Notes: generated from the letters alone by a model not told the origin. Shown: positions 1-6,491, counted from the stretch's first letter. The stretch is DNA of 10,748 bases from Candidatus Dormiibacterota bacterium (GCA_003135255.1 PLAX01000029.1:1908-12655); one strand, 5' to 3'. Made by a program: numbers and translations.

Positions 1-14
1 CCGGCCCGGTGCAT

Positions 15-20
15 TAGGAT
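15..20 (+). promoter_or_regulatory. Possible -10 element upstream of xylA
   Basis: TAGGAT resembles a sigma70 -10 hexamer and would place transcription start near position 27, about 44 bases before the xylA ATG. The matching -35 would lie off the left edge, so the promoter cannot be confirmed. Confidence 0.25.
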
Positions 21-30
21 TGATTCATCC

Positions 31-51
31 CCGCCAGCCTGACGTTGGCGG
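31..51 (+). promoter_or_regulatory. Hairpin or operator-like inverted repeat in the xylA leader
   Basis: CCGCCAGC (31-38) pairs with GTTGGCGG (44-51), leaving a 5-base loop. This gives 8 pairs, one of them G-T. It lies just before the Shine-Dalgarno at 58-64. It could be an RNA leader stem that tunes translation or a binding site for a sugar-responsive repressor. The sequence alone does not decide between these. Confidence 0.35.
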
Positions 52-57
52 AAACTC

Positions 58-64
58 AAGGAGG
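58..64 (+). promoter_or_regulatory. Shine-Dalgarno site that fixes the xylA start
   Basis: AAGGAGG ends 6 bases before the ATG at 71. This near-perfect site rules out the longer in-frame TTG start at position 20, whose extra 17 residues do not resemble xylose isomerase. Confidence 0.85.
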
Positions 65-70
65 ACGGTA

Positions 71-1387
71 ATGCCTGCACCCTATTTCGCGAACATCGGT
101 CCCATTCGTTACGAGGGCCCCGAGAGTCGCAACCCGCTGGCTTACCGTTGGTATGACGCCGATCGCATGGTTCTGGGCCGGACCATGGCCGAGCACCTGC
201 GCATCGCCGTGTGTTATTGGCACACCTTCTGTTTCAACGGGGCCGACATGTTCGGCGTGGGAACCTTCGAGCGACCCTGGAACGAGGCTGCTGATCCTCT
301 GCAGCAGGCCGAGGACAAGCTCGACGCGGCCATGGAGTTCATCCAGAAGCTCGGGGTCCCCTTCTACACCTTCCATGACCGCGATCTCGCCCCGGAACTG
401 GGCACGATGAAGGCCAGCCAGAAGGCCTTCGCCCACATGGTGGACAAGGCTGCCGAGGCCCAGGCCAAGGCCGGGAAGAAGCTTCTGTGGGGCACGGCGA
501 ACCTGTTCTCCCACCCACGCTACATGTCAGGCGCGGCGACCAATCCCGATCCCGAGGTGTTCGCTTGCGCCGCGACCCAGGTCCGGGATGCCCTGGAGGC
601 GACCAAGCGGCTGGGCGGCGTCAACTACGTCCTGTGGGGCGGCCGGGAGGGCTACGACACCCTTCTCAACACCGACCTCCGCAAGGAGCTGGATCAACTC
701 GGGCGCTTCCTCACGCTGGTGGTGGAGCACAAGCACAAGATCGGCTTCCAGGGTCGCATCCTGCTCGAACCCAAGCCGATGGAACCAACCAAGCATCAGT
801 ACGACCACGACGTGGCGACCGTCTACGGATTCCTGTCCCGGCATGGCCTTGAGAAGGAGATCGGCGTGAACATCGAGTGCAACCACGCCACCCTGGCCGG
901 CCACAGCTTCGAGCACGAGGTGGCGACGGCGGTGGCCCTGGGCATCTTCGGCTCGGTGGACGCGAACCGGGGCGACGTGCAGAACGGCTGGGACACGGAC
1001 CAGTTCCCCAACGACGTGCGGGAAACGGCGCTGGCGATCCATCACATCCTGAATGCCGGCGGGCTGACCACCGGCGGGTTCAACTTCGACGCCAAGCTGC
1101 GCCGGCAGAGCACGGACTTGGTCGATCTCTTCCACGGCCATATCGGCGGCATCGATACCCTGGCCAAGGGGCTCCTGGTTGCAGCCGAGCTGATCGAGAC
1201 CGAGGCGCTCACCAAGCCGCTCGGGGAACGCTACGCCGACTGGGACGGCGCGCTGGGGCGCCGCATCCTGGCCGGACAGGTCGACCTGGCGGGGCTTGCG
1301 GACGAGGTGCTCACCAGCGGTATTGAACCGAGTTTCCGGTCGGGTCACCAGGAAGCGCTCGAGAACGCGGTCAGTCGCGCCCTCTGA
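71..1387 (+). CDS. xylA: Xylose isomerase, class II
   Basis: This cytoplasmic enzyme interconverts D-xylose and D-xylulose (and D-glucose and D-fructose), the first step of the isomerase route for xylose use. The ATG at 71 follows a strong AAGGAGG, giving 438 residues, the class II length (E. coli type, about 440) rather than the roughly 390 of Streptomyces-type class I. The catalytic and metal sites align with E. coli XylA at an offset of about one: FHDRD (His102, Asp105), VLWGGREGYDTLLNTDL (187-203), LLEPKP (Glu233, Lys235), NIECNH (Glu269, His272), DANRGD (Asp297), WDTDQFPN (Asp308, Asp310) and GGFNFDAK (Asp340). The usual Ala of NIEANH is Cys270 here, next to metal ligand Glu269. No xylulokinase or sugar transporter is in view. 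The next gene is an aldolase-like protein on the same strand. The family assignment is firm. Confidence 0.97.
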   Translation: MPAPYFANIGPIRYEGPESRNPLAYRWYDADRMVLGRTMAEHLRIAVCYWHTFCFNGADMFGVGTFERPWNEAADPLQQAEDKLDAAMEFIQKLGVPFYTFHDRDLAPELGTMKASQKAFAHMVDKAAEAQAKAGKKLLWGTANLFSHPRYMSGAATNPDPEVFACAATQVRDALEATKRLGGVNYVLWGGREGYDTLLNTDLRKELDQLGRFLTLVVEHKHKIGFQGRILLEPKPMEPTKHQYDHDVATVYGFLSRHGLEKEIGVNIECNHATLAGHSFEHEVATAVALGIFGSVDANRGDVQNGWDTDQFPNDVRETALAIHHILNAGGLTTGGFNFDAKLRRQSTDLVDLFHGHIGGIDTLAKGLLVAAELIETEALTKPLGERYADWDGALGRRILAGQVDLAGLADEVLTSGIEPSFRSGHQEALENAVSRAL

Positions 1388-1411
1388 CCGGCAGGGCTGG
1401 TTTGCTCGAGT

Positions 1412-1440
1412 GGGGTGCCCCCGGTCGCCGGGGGCGCCCC
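1412..1440 (+). terminator. Strong intergenic hairpin (terminator, attenuator or mRNA stabiliser)
   Basis: The 13-base arms at 1412-1424 and 1428-1440 pair completely apart from one G-T wobble, around a TCG loop. The stem begins 24 bases after the xylA stop. No T-tract follows, so it is not a textbook Rho-independent terminator. It may partly terminate, or protect the 3' end of the xylA message and so lower expression of the second gene relative to xylA. Confidence 0.6.
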
Positions 1441-1467
1441 ATGCTCGGCGATCGCGTTGCTGCCATC

Positions 1468-1473
1468 AGGAGA
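1468..1473 (+). promoter_or_regulatory. Shine-Dalgarno site that fixes the aldolase-like gene start
   Basis: AGGAGA lies just upstream of the GTG at 1477. The other in-frame starts are a TTG at 1402, before the hairpin, and an ATG at 1441, directly after it. Neither has an accessible Shine-Dalgarno sequence. Confidence 0.65.
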
Positions 1474-1476
1474 ACC

Positions 1477-2472
1477 GTGAAAACCCTGGACACCAAGTTG
1501 GCCCGGATCCGCTCAGGTGCATATCGCCCCCAGGACTTCATCATTGCCGATGCCAAGGACGGCGACATGGCCTTTGGCCTCCTGTCGCCGGGGCCGAGGC
1601 GAGACGCCTCGGGCAATCTGCTCTCCGGAAACGCCAATCGGGCCGCTTACCTGCAGGCCATGCGGGAGATGACCGGCTCTGGGTTGATCGACATCATGCT
1701 GGCCAGCGCCTCGTCGGTGGAGATTCTGGGCCAGGAGGGGCTGTTCGATGGCAGCCCGGTCACCCCGGCGGTGCGTTTCAACGACACGACCGATATCTGG
1801 TCTCAGCGCGGGGCCCGCTACACCCAATCGCATTCGCGCCCTTTCCGAACGGCCCGCATCGCGAAACTTCGACCAGTGGTCGATCTTGGACTGTATTCCA
1901 TCACCTTCTCCAATGATGTGGAGAGTGACCTGCGCACCCTGGAAGCCTATTCGGCCTTCCGGGCCGAGGCGGACCTTCTGGGCCTTCGCCACTTCCTGGA
2001 AGTGTTCAATCCGGCTTTCGATGTGGCCATACCAGCGGGGGAGCTCGGCCATTACATCGGCGACTGCGTCGTGCGCTGCCTTGGGGGGGTTCTGGCCGCG
2101 GAACAACCGCTGTTTCTGAAGCTCGTCTACAACGGCCGCAGGGCGATGGAAGAACTGGCCAACTACGATTCTGCCAGGCTGGTGGTGGGTATCCTGGGTG
2201 GCGCCAAGGGCACCACGCGCGACACTTTCGAACTGCTGGCCCGAGCTGAGCAGGCTGGGGCCCGCGTGGCGCTGTTCGGCCGCAAGATCAATTACGCTGA
2301 GTGCCCCCTGACGTTGGTGGCCTTGATGCGCAGGGTGATTGAGCGGGAAGTGTCCCCGGTCGAAGCGGTGAAGGTCTATCACGCGACCCTGGCGAGCAAG
2401 GGGATTCGGCCAATACTTGCCATGGCCGACGACGTGGAGATCAGCGATCCCGTCCTCAGAGCGGAGGCGTGA
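1477..2472 (+). CDS. TIM-barrel, class I aldolase-like protein of unknown substrate
   Basis: I do not recognise a named enzyme here. From the GTG at 1477 the product has 331 residues, with no signal peptide or membrane segment. Alternating hydrophobic strands and helices suggest a beta/alpha barrel: FIIADAKDGD (21-30), IDIMLAS (71-77), RHFLEVFN (171-178), LFLKLVYNG (212-220), LVVGILGGAKG (235-245) and ARVALFGRKIN (262-272). The last three strands recall the FbaB/DhnA/LacD class I aldolase group: a strand with the Schiff-base lysine, then a GG phosphate-binding turn, then a Gly-Arg strand. Lys215 is the candidate Schiff-base residue; this is inference from pattern, not an alignment. The gene lies 89 bases after xylA on the same strand, separated from it by a hairpin, which fits a sugar or sugar-phosphate role. 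A non-catalytic barrel protein is also possible. Confidence 0.6.
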   Translation: MKTLDTKLARIRSGAYRPQDFIIADAKDGDMAFGLLSPGPRRDASGNLLSGNANRAAYLQAMREMTGSGLIDIMLASASSVEILGQEGLFDGSPVTPAVRFNDTTDIWSQRGARYTQSHSRPFRTARIAKLRPVVDLGLYSITFSNDVESDLRTLEAYSAFRAEADLLGLRHFLEVFNPAFDVAIPAGELGHYIGDCVVRCLGGVLAAEQPLFLKLVYNGRRAMEELANYDSARLVVGILGGAKGTTRDTFELLARAEQAGARVALFGRKINYAECPLTLVALMRRVIEREVSPVEAVKVYHATLASKGIRPILAMADDVEISDPVLRAEA

Positions 2473-2475
2473 ACC

Positions 2476-2510
2476 GTGGCCGGGCGGCGGCTGTGTCGGA
2501 GCCCCGCCAC
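2476..2510 (+). terminator. Possible terminator hairpin after the aldolase-like gene
   Basis: GTGGCCGGGC (2476-2485) can pair with GCCCCGCCAC (2501-2510) with one C-C mismatch and a 15-base loop. It starts three bases after the stop codon. No T-run follows. The rest of 2511-2627 shows no supported gene or element. Confidence 0.35.
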
Positions 2511-2627
2511 CATGGCATGGAGTTGGCCCATCTCGCCGCCCAGCGGCCAGCTGCGGACGTGCTCCCAGTCGGCCTGCGCCTGGACACCCGGAGCCGTCTC
2601 GAAGCGGGCGGGACCCGGCGGGGTGCC

Positions 2628-2641
2628 CGAACGGTTGTTTT
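2628..2641 (+). promoter_or_regulatory. Degenerate second LexA-like box over the -35
   Basis: CGAAC-GGTT-GTTTT has one perfect half-site (CGAAC) and a second that keeps only GTT. It overlaps the -35 hexamer and is centred 15 bp upstream of the perfect operator. It may allow cooperative LexA binding, or the half-site may be chance. Confidence 0.3.
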
Positions 2642-2663
2642 CCGAACGAGTGTTCGGTATGCT
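2635..2663 (+). promoter_or_regulatory. Sigma70-type promoter of the mrfAB-like unit
   Basis: The -35 TTGTTT (2635-2640) and the -10 TATGCT (2658-2663) are separated by exactly 17 bases, the optimal spacing. Transcription would start near 2670-2672, on or next to the GTG start of the helicase, so the message would be leaderless or nearly so. No Shine-Dalgarno precedes the GTG, which agrees with this reading. Confidence 0.75.
2642..2657 (+). promoter_or_regulatory. LexA (SOS) operator inside the promoter spacer
   Basis: CCGAAC-GAGT-GTTCGG is a perfect 6-bp inverted repeat with a 4-bp spacer. It contains the CGAAC-N4-GTTCG core recognised by LexA/DinR in Gram-positive bacteria and Actinomycetota. 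It occupies nearly the whole space between -35 and -10, so bound LexA would block RNA polymerase. It stands directly upstream of a DNA repair helicase gene, where an SOS operator makes sense. I noticed no second perfect match by eye elsewhere in the window. Confidence 0.85.
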
Positions 2664-2671
2664 ACCGCTTC

Positions 2672-5161
2672 GTGACCATCGCTCTGGCTCCCTCCGTCGG
2701 CGAGCGGATCGCCGATCTCCGTCGCCAGCCCTGGGTGCAGAGGCGCCTCGCCCACGAGGTGATCTTGCCCGCTCAGCCGGCCGACCTCCGGCCCTGGCCG
2801 GAGCGGCTCCACCCCGAGCTGGTCGCGGCGCTCACGGCCCGCGGCCTGGATCGCGCCTACTCCCACCAGGCGGAGGCGATCGAGGCGGCGCTGGATGGCC
2901 GGGACGTGACCCTGGTCACGCCGACCGCCAGCGGTAAGACCCTCGGCTTCGTCGTCCCGGTCCTCGACTCCTGGCTGCGCGACCCGGACAGCCGCTCCCT
3001 CTGGCTCTTCCCGACCAAGGCTCTCGCCCAGGACCAGCTCGCCGGGCTGCGCGACCTGGTCCTGGAGCTGGCTCCCGAGCGCCGCGACCGCCTCCGCGCC
3101 GCCACCTTCGACGGGGACACCCCCACCGGGCTGCGCCGAGCCATCCGGGAGGGAGGGCACATCGTGGTGACCAACCCGGACATGCTGCACAGCGGCATCC
3201 TGCCCCACCACACCGGTTGGGCCGGGCTGCTGCGCTCGCTCCGCTACGTGGTCATCGACGAGCTGCACGCCTACCGCGGCCTCTTCGGCTCCCACCTCGC
3301 CAACGTGCTGCGCCGCCTGATCCGGATCTGCCGCTTCTACGGCAGCAATCCCACCGTCATCTGCTGCTCGGCGACGATCGGCAACCCCGGTGAGCTGGCC
3401 CAACGGCTGCTCGGACGGCCGGTCACGGTGATCGACCGCAATGGGGCGCCCCGCGCCGAGCGTCACCTCTGGTTCTGGGCACCGCCGCTCAGCGACGCGA
3501 CCCTGGGGGTGCGCCGATCGGCGGTGCTGGAGGCGCGGCGGCTGATCGCAGAGCTGCTCCGCCTCGACCTCCAGGTCATCGGCTTCTGTCGCAGCCGCAG
3601 CTCGGTCGAGGTCCTGCTCAGCTACCTGCGCCAGCTCGAGGCGGGCGGGTCGGGCCGGGCACCCTCGATCCGCGGCTACCGTGGTGGCTACCTGCCCCTC
3701 GAGCGGCGAGCCATCGAGGCGGGGCTGCGCGGCGGGAGCGTCCGGGCGGTGGTCGCCACCAACGCCCTGGAGCTGGGCGTCGACATCGGCGGCCTCGACG
3801 CCTCGGTGCTGGTCGGCTATCCGGGCACCCTGGCCAGCACCTGGCAGCAGCTGGGCCGGGCCGGGCGGCGGGATTCCGCCTCCCTGGGCGTCTTCATCGC
3901 CTCCGACGCGCCCCTCGACCAGTTCCTGCTGCGCCACCCCGAGTACCTGCTGGAGACCCCACCGGAGCGCGGGCTCGTCGACCCCGACAACCTCCTGGTG
4001 CTCGGTTCGCACCTGCAGGCGGCCGCCTTTGAGCTCTCCTTCGACCAGGGCGAGAGCTTTGGCAACGTCGGGGCCGAGCTGACCGGGTCGCTGCTCGAGT
4101 GCTTTGCGGAGGACGGCCTGGTCCACCGGAGCGGGAGCCGCTACCACTGGAGCGCCGATGCCTTCCCCGCCGAGGCGATCTCCCTGCGGCGTGCGGCTGC
4201 CAGCAACGTCGTGATCATCGACACCTCCAGCGATCCCTCGGGGCCTGGCCAGGGGCCCCAGGGCCCGTGGGCAGGCAGCGGCGGTGGGCGCCCGGGCAGC
4301 CACGGACGGGTCATCGGCGAGGTTGACCAGTTCTCCGCGCCGGTGCTGGTCCACGACGACGCCATCTACCTCCACGAGGGGCGGCAGTACCACGTCGAGC
4401 GGCTGGACTGGGAGGAGAAGCGCGCCTACGTCCACCCCATCGGCGTTGACCACTACACCCTGGCCGAGACCCGCCAGGCGGTTCGCGTCCTGGAGCGGTT
4501 TGCCGGGCCGGTGGGGGAGAGGGTGCTGCGCAGCCATGGCGAGGTCCGGGTCAGCCGCCTCGCCACCGTGTACAAGAAGGTCCGGTTCCTCACCCACGAG
4601 AACGTCGGGTCGGGGCCGATCAACCTTCCCGAGCAGGATCTCCACACCACCGCGGTCTGGGCGGCGTTCCGGCCCGCCACCCTCGGCAGCATGCCGGCGG
4701 CGGAGCAGGAGGCCGGCCTGCTGGGGGCGTCGCGCGCTCTGCACGCGGCGGCCTGCCTGCTCTGCATGTGCGACCCGCGCGATCTCGGCACCCATGTCGA
4801 GCTGCGCGCAGAGGCAGGTCCGGACAGGCAGCACCCGGCGCCGGTGTCGCTGGGCCCGTCCGCCCCGGGCGAGCCCCAGGAGTTTGTCGCGGGCTGGCGC
4901 CCGGCGGCACCGGCGGCCTTGCCGGGCGAGGAGGGCATCGGGTGGCCCGCCGTCTACCTCTACGACGCCACTCCCGGCGGTGTCGGGTTCGCCCAGGCCT
5001 GCTTTGAGCGTTTCGCGGAGATGGTGGCGTCGGCCATCGACCTGGCCGCCGACTGCTCCTGCGCCACCGGCTGCCCGTCCTGCGTCGGACCGGCGCCGCC
5101 TGGCTGTGACGGCCGGGCCGCGGCGCTCCGGCTGCTGCGCCTCGCCGCGGAGCCCGCCTGA
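2672..5161 (+). CDS. mrfA: MrfA (YprA)-like DNA repair helicase with C-terminal MZB zinc domain
   Basis: This is predicted to be a cytoplasmic ATP-dependent DNA helicase of the MrfA/Hrq1 group, which acts on mitomycin-type lesions in B. subtilis with the exonuclease MrfB. The GTG at 2672 gives 829 residues and sits 8 bases after a -10 hexamer. A longer in-frame start at 2417 would run into the previous gene and across the promoter. Motifs: SHQAEAIEAAL (Q-motif-like, 64-74), TPTASGKT (Walker A, 83-90), FPTKALAQDQ (113-122), TNPDMLH (167-173), DELH (Walker B, 196-199), SAT (233-235), NALELGVDIGG (364-374) and QLGRAGRR (motif VI, 393-400). The MZB (DUF1998) region at about 684-806 contains YLYDATPGGVGFA (762-774) and the CSCATGCPSC cluster (Cys795, 797, 801, 804), likely zinc ligands. 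There are Gly/Pro-rich stretches at about 519-546 and about 711-757. MrfB follows after four bases. Confidence 0.92.
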   Translation: MTIALAPSVGERIADLRRQPWVQRRLAHEVILPAQPADLRPWPERLHPELVAALTARGLDRAYSHQAEAIEAALDGRDVTLVTPTASGKTLGFVVPVLDSWLRDPDSRSLWLFPTKALAQDQLAGLRDLVLELAPERRDRLRAATFDGDTPTGLRRAIREGGHIVVTNPDMLHSGILPHHTGWAGLLRSLRYVVIDELHAYRGLFGSHLANVLRRLIRICRFYGSNPTVICCSATIGNPGELAQRLLGRPVTVIDRNGAPRAERHLWFWAPPLSDATLGVRRSAVLEARRLIAELLRLDLQVIGFCRSRSSVEVLLSYLRQLEAGGSGRAPSIRGYRGGYLPLERRAIEAGLRGGSVRAVVATNALELGVDIGGLDASVLVGYPGTLASTWQQLGRAGRRDSASLGVFIASDAPLDQFLLRHPEYLLETPPERGLVDPDNLLVLGSHLQAAAFELSFDQGESFGNVGAELTGSLLECFAEDGLVHRSGSRYHWSADAFPAEAISLRRAAASNVVIIDTSSDPSGPGQGPQGPWAGSGGGRPGSHGRVIGEVDQFSAPVLVHDDAIYLHEGRQYHVERLDWEEKRAYVHPIGVDHYTLAETRQAVRVLERFAGPVGERVLRSHGEVRVSRLATVYKKVRFLTHENVGSGPINLPEQDLHTTAVWAAFRPATLGSMPAAEQEAGLLGASRALHAAACLLCMCDPRDLGTHVELRAEAGPDRQHPAPVSLGPSAPGEPQEFVAGWRPAAPAALPGEEGIGWPAVYLYDATPGGVGFAQACFERFAEMVASAIDLAADCSCATGCPSCVGPAPPGCDGRAAALRLLRLAAEPA
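4244..4259. repeat. Overlapping palindromes within the mrfA linker
   Basis: CCTGGCCAGG (4244-4253) overlaps GGGGCCCC (4252-4259). Both are perfect palindromes in a GC-only stretch encoding the Gly/Pro-rich linker of the helicase (about residues 519-546). The DNA may be prone to slippage or hairpins, which could explain how the linker arose. Confidence 0.5.
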
Positions 5162-5165
5162 GCGG

Positions 5166-6491
5166 ATGGGCCCGCCGGCAGCCGCCGCCACCCCGGTGAG
5201 CGCGCTCCGTGCGCGTCTCGCGGCCATGGGCGGGCTGGTCGATGTCTCGCGGCCGCTGCCCCCGTCGCGGATGGTGCGCGCCGAGCCGCAGCAGGCGCCC
5301 GCCGAGCGTGCCGTCGCCCTCGGCTTCGCCGCCGAGGGGGCGGCGCTGGTCCGGCGGGTGAGGGTCGACCTCGGACCCTTCCTGGAGCGAGCCGGCGCCG
5401 GCGGGCCGGCCGCACCACCCGACCTGGTCCGCCTTCTCTACCGGCTTCCGCCGGGCGCACCGGCCGGACCCTTCTCGGATGGCGAGGCGATGGTCCTCGA
5501 CATCGAGACCCTGGGGCTGCGGGGCAGCGGCGTGGTGCCCTTCCTGGTTGGCCTGGGGGTGCCACGGGGACGGTTCCTGGAGATCGACCAGTACCTGCTC
5601 GCCGACCTCGGCGCCGAGGGACCGATGCTGGACGCGGTCGCCGCCCGTGTCGGTACGTCGCGGGTCCTGCTCACCTACAACGGGCGCGGCTTCGACATCC
5701 CCGTGCTGCGGGCCCGCTGCATCATCAACCGGCGACCGGCGGACGCCATCTGCCCGGCGCTTCACTGCGATCTGCTGGGGCCGGTGCGGCGGCTCTTCCG
5801 CGAGCGCCTGGGTTCCTGCACCCTCCGCCAGGCCGAGGTTTCGCTGCTCGGCCTCGTGCGCGAGGACGACGTCCCGGGGGCGGAGGCGCCTGCCCGCTTC
5901 CGGGCGTGGCTGGACGGGGGCCCGCCCTCTGTCCTGGAGGGGGTCATCCGCCACAACCAGCTCGACCTCTGCTCCACCGTGGTGCTCGGGGCGCGGCTCG
6001 CCGCGCATGCGGGCGGGCTCCTCGTCGAGCCGGTGCACCCGGCGGACCGCTACCGGCTCGCCGTCCACCTGGAGGCCGTCGGCATGGCCGATGCCGCCGC
6101 GACGCATCTCACCACCGCGTTCCGGGACGCGGCCTCGCCGTGGTCACGACCTGCCGGCCACCGGCTGGCCCGCCGCCTCCGCCGGGACACACCCGGGTCC
6201 CAGACCGCCGTCCTCCGCGAGCTCTGGCGCCGCCATCCGGAGGACCTCACCGCCGCCCGGGGGCTGGCCATCGCCCTGGAGCGGCGGGGAGAGATCGAGG
6301 CAGCCCTCGCCGTCTGCGCCGAGGCGGAGGCGGTGCTCGCGAGCTGGGCCGGCTGGCGGAGGCGTCTCGCCGTGGTCGCCGCTCGCGACACTGGTGGCTC
6401 GGAGGTTGAGTGGATCCGCCGGAGGGAGCGGCTCAGCCGGCGCCGGCGGCGGGGTCGAGAAGCGGCGCTGCCTCTCGCCGGGAGCGCCTGA
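5166..6491 (+). CDS. mrfB: MrfB (YprB)-like DEDDh exonuclease with TPR-like tail
   Basis: This is a predicted metal-dependent 3'-5' DNA exonuclease of the RNase H-like fold, the partner of MrfA. The ATG at 5166 lies four bases after the helicase stop, so translation is probably coupled. An in-frame GTG at 5196 is a close alternative. The 441-residue product shows the DEDDh signature: VLDIETLG (Asp112, Glu114, Exo I), LLTYNGRGFDIPVL (Asp177, Exo II), HCDLL (His200, Asp202; family feature) and RHNQLDL (His263, Asp267, Exo III). Residues 297-400 are helical, with TPR-like pairs such as RYRLAVHLEAVGMADAAATH and GLAIALERRGEIEAALAV. In B. subtilis YprB a TPR region also follows the nuclease. Residues 418-431 (RRRERLSRRRRRGR) form a basic tail that could contact DNA. 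Exonuclease polarity is inferred from the family. Confidence 0.92.
   Translation: MGPPAAAATPVSALRARLAAMGGLVDVSRPLPPSRMVRAEPQQAPAERAVALGFAAEGAALVRRVRVDLGPFLERAGAGGPAAPPDLVRLLYRLPPGAPAGPFSDGEAMVLDIETLGLRGSGVVPFLVGLGVPRGRFLEIDQYLLADLGAEGPMLDAVAARVGTSRVLLTYNGRGFDIPVLRARCIINRRPADAICPALHCDLLGPVRRLFRERLGSCTLRQAEVSLLGLVREDDVPGAEAPARFRAWLDGGPPSVLEGVIRHNQLDLCSTVVLGARLAAHAGGLLVEPVHPADRYRLAVHLEAVGMADAAATHLTTAFRDAASPWSRPAGHRLARRLRRDTPGSQTAVLRELWRRHPEDLTAARGLAIALERRGEIEAALAVCAEAEAVLASWAGWRRRLAVVAARDTGGSEVEWIRRRERLSRRRRRGREAALPLAGSA

Noticed and set aside
504..513. GAACCTGTTC, considered as a second LexA site
   Set aside because: The half-sites are separated by two bases, not four, and it lies inside the xylA coding sequence.
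2417..2671. Longer helicase start at 2417
   Set aside because: It would overlap the end of the aldolase-like gene and read through the promoter and LexA box. The extra 85 residues are low-complexity and unlike the family.
4284..5165. Upstream extension of the exonuclease frame inside mrfA
   Set aside because: The extension is an Arg/Ser/Pro-rich frame shadow. The exonuclease-like sequence begins only after the ATG at 5166.
2456..5227. A 923-codon open frame on the minus strand opposite the helicase
   Set aside because: It is a codon-bias shadow in GC-rich DNA. Its translation has no recognisable domain, while the plus strand has all helicase motifs in order.
2672..6491. The helicase and nuclease as a phage-defence system (DISARM or similar DUF1998 systems)
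   Set aside because: No methyltransferase, phospholipase or other defence partner is present, and the gene pair and motifs fit MrfA and MrfB.
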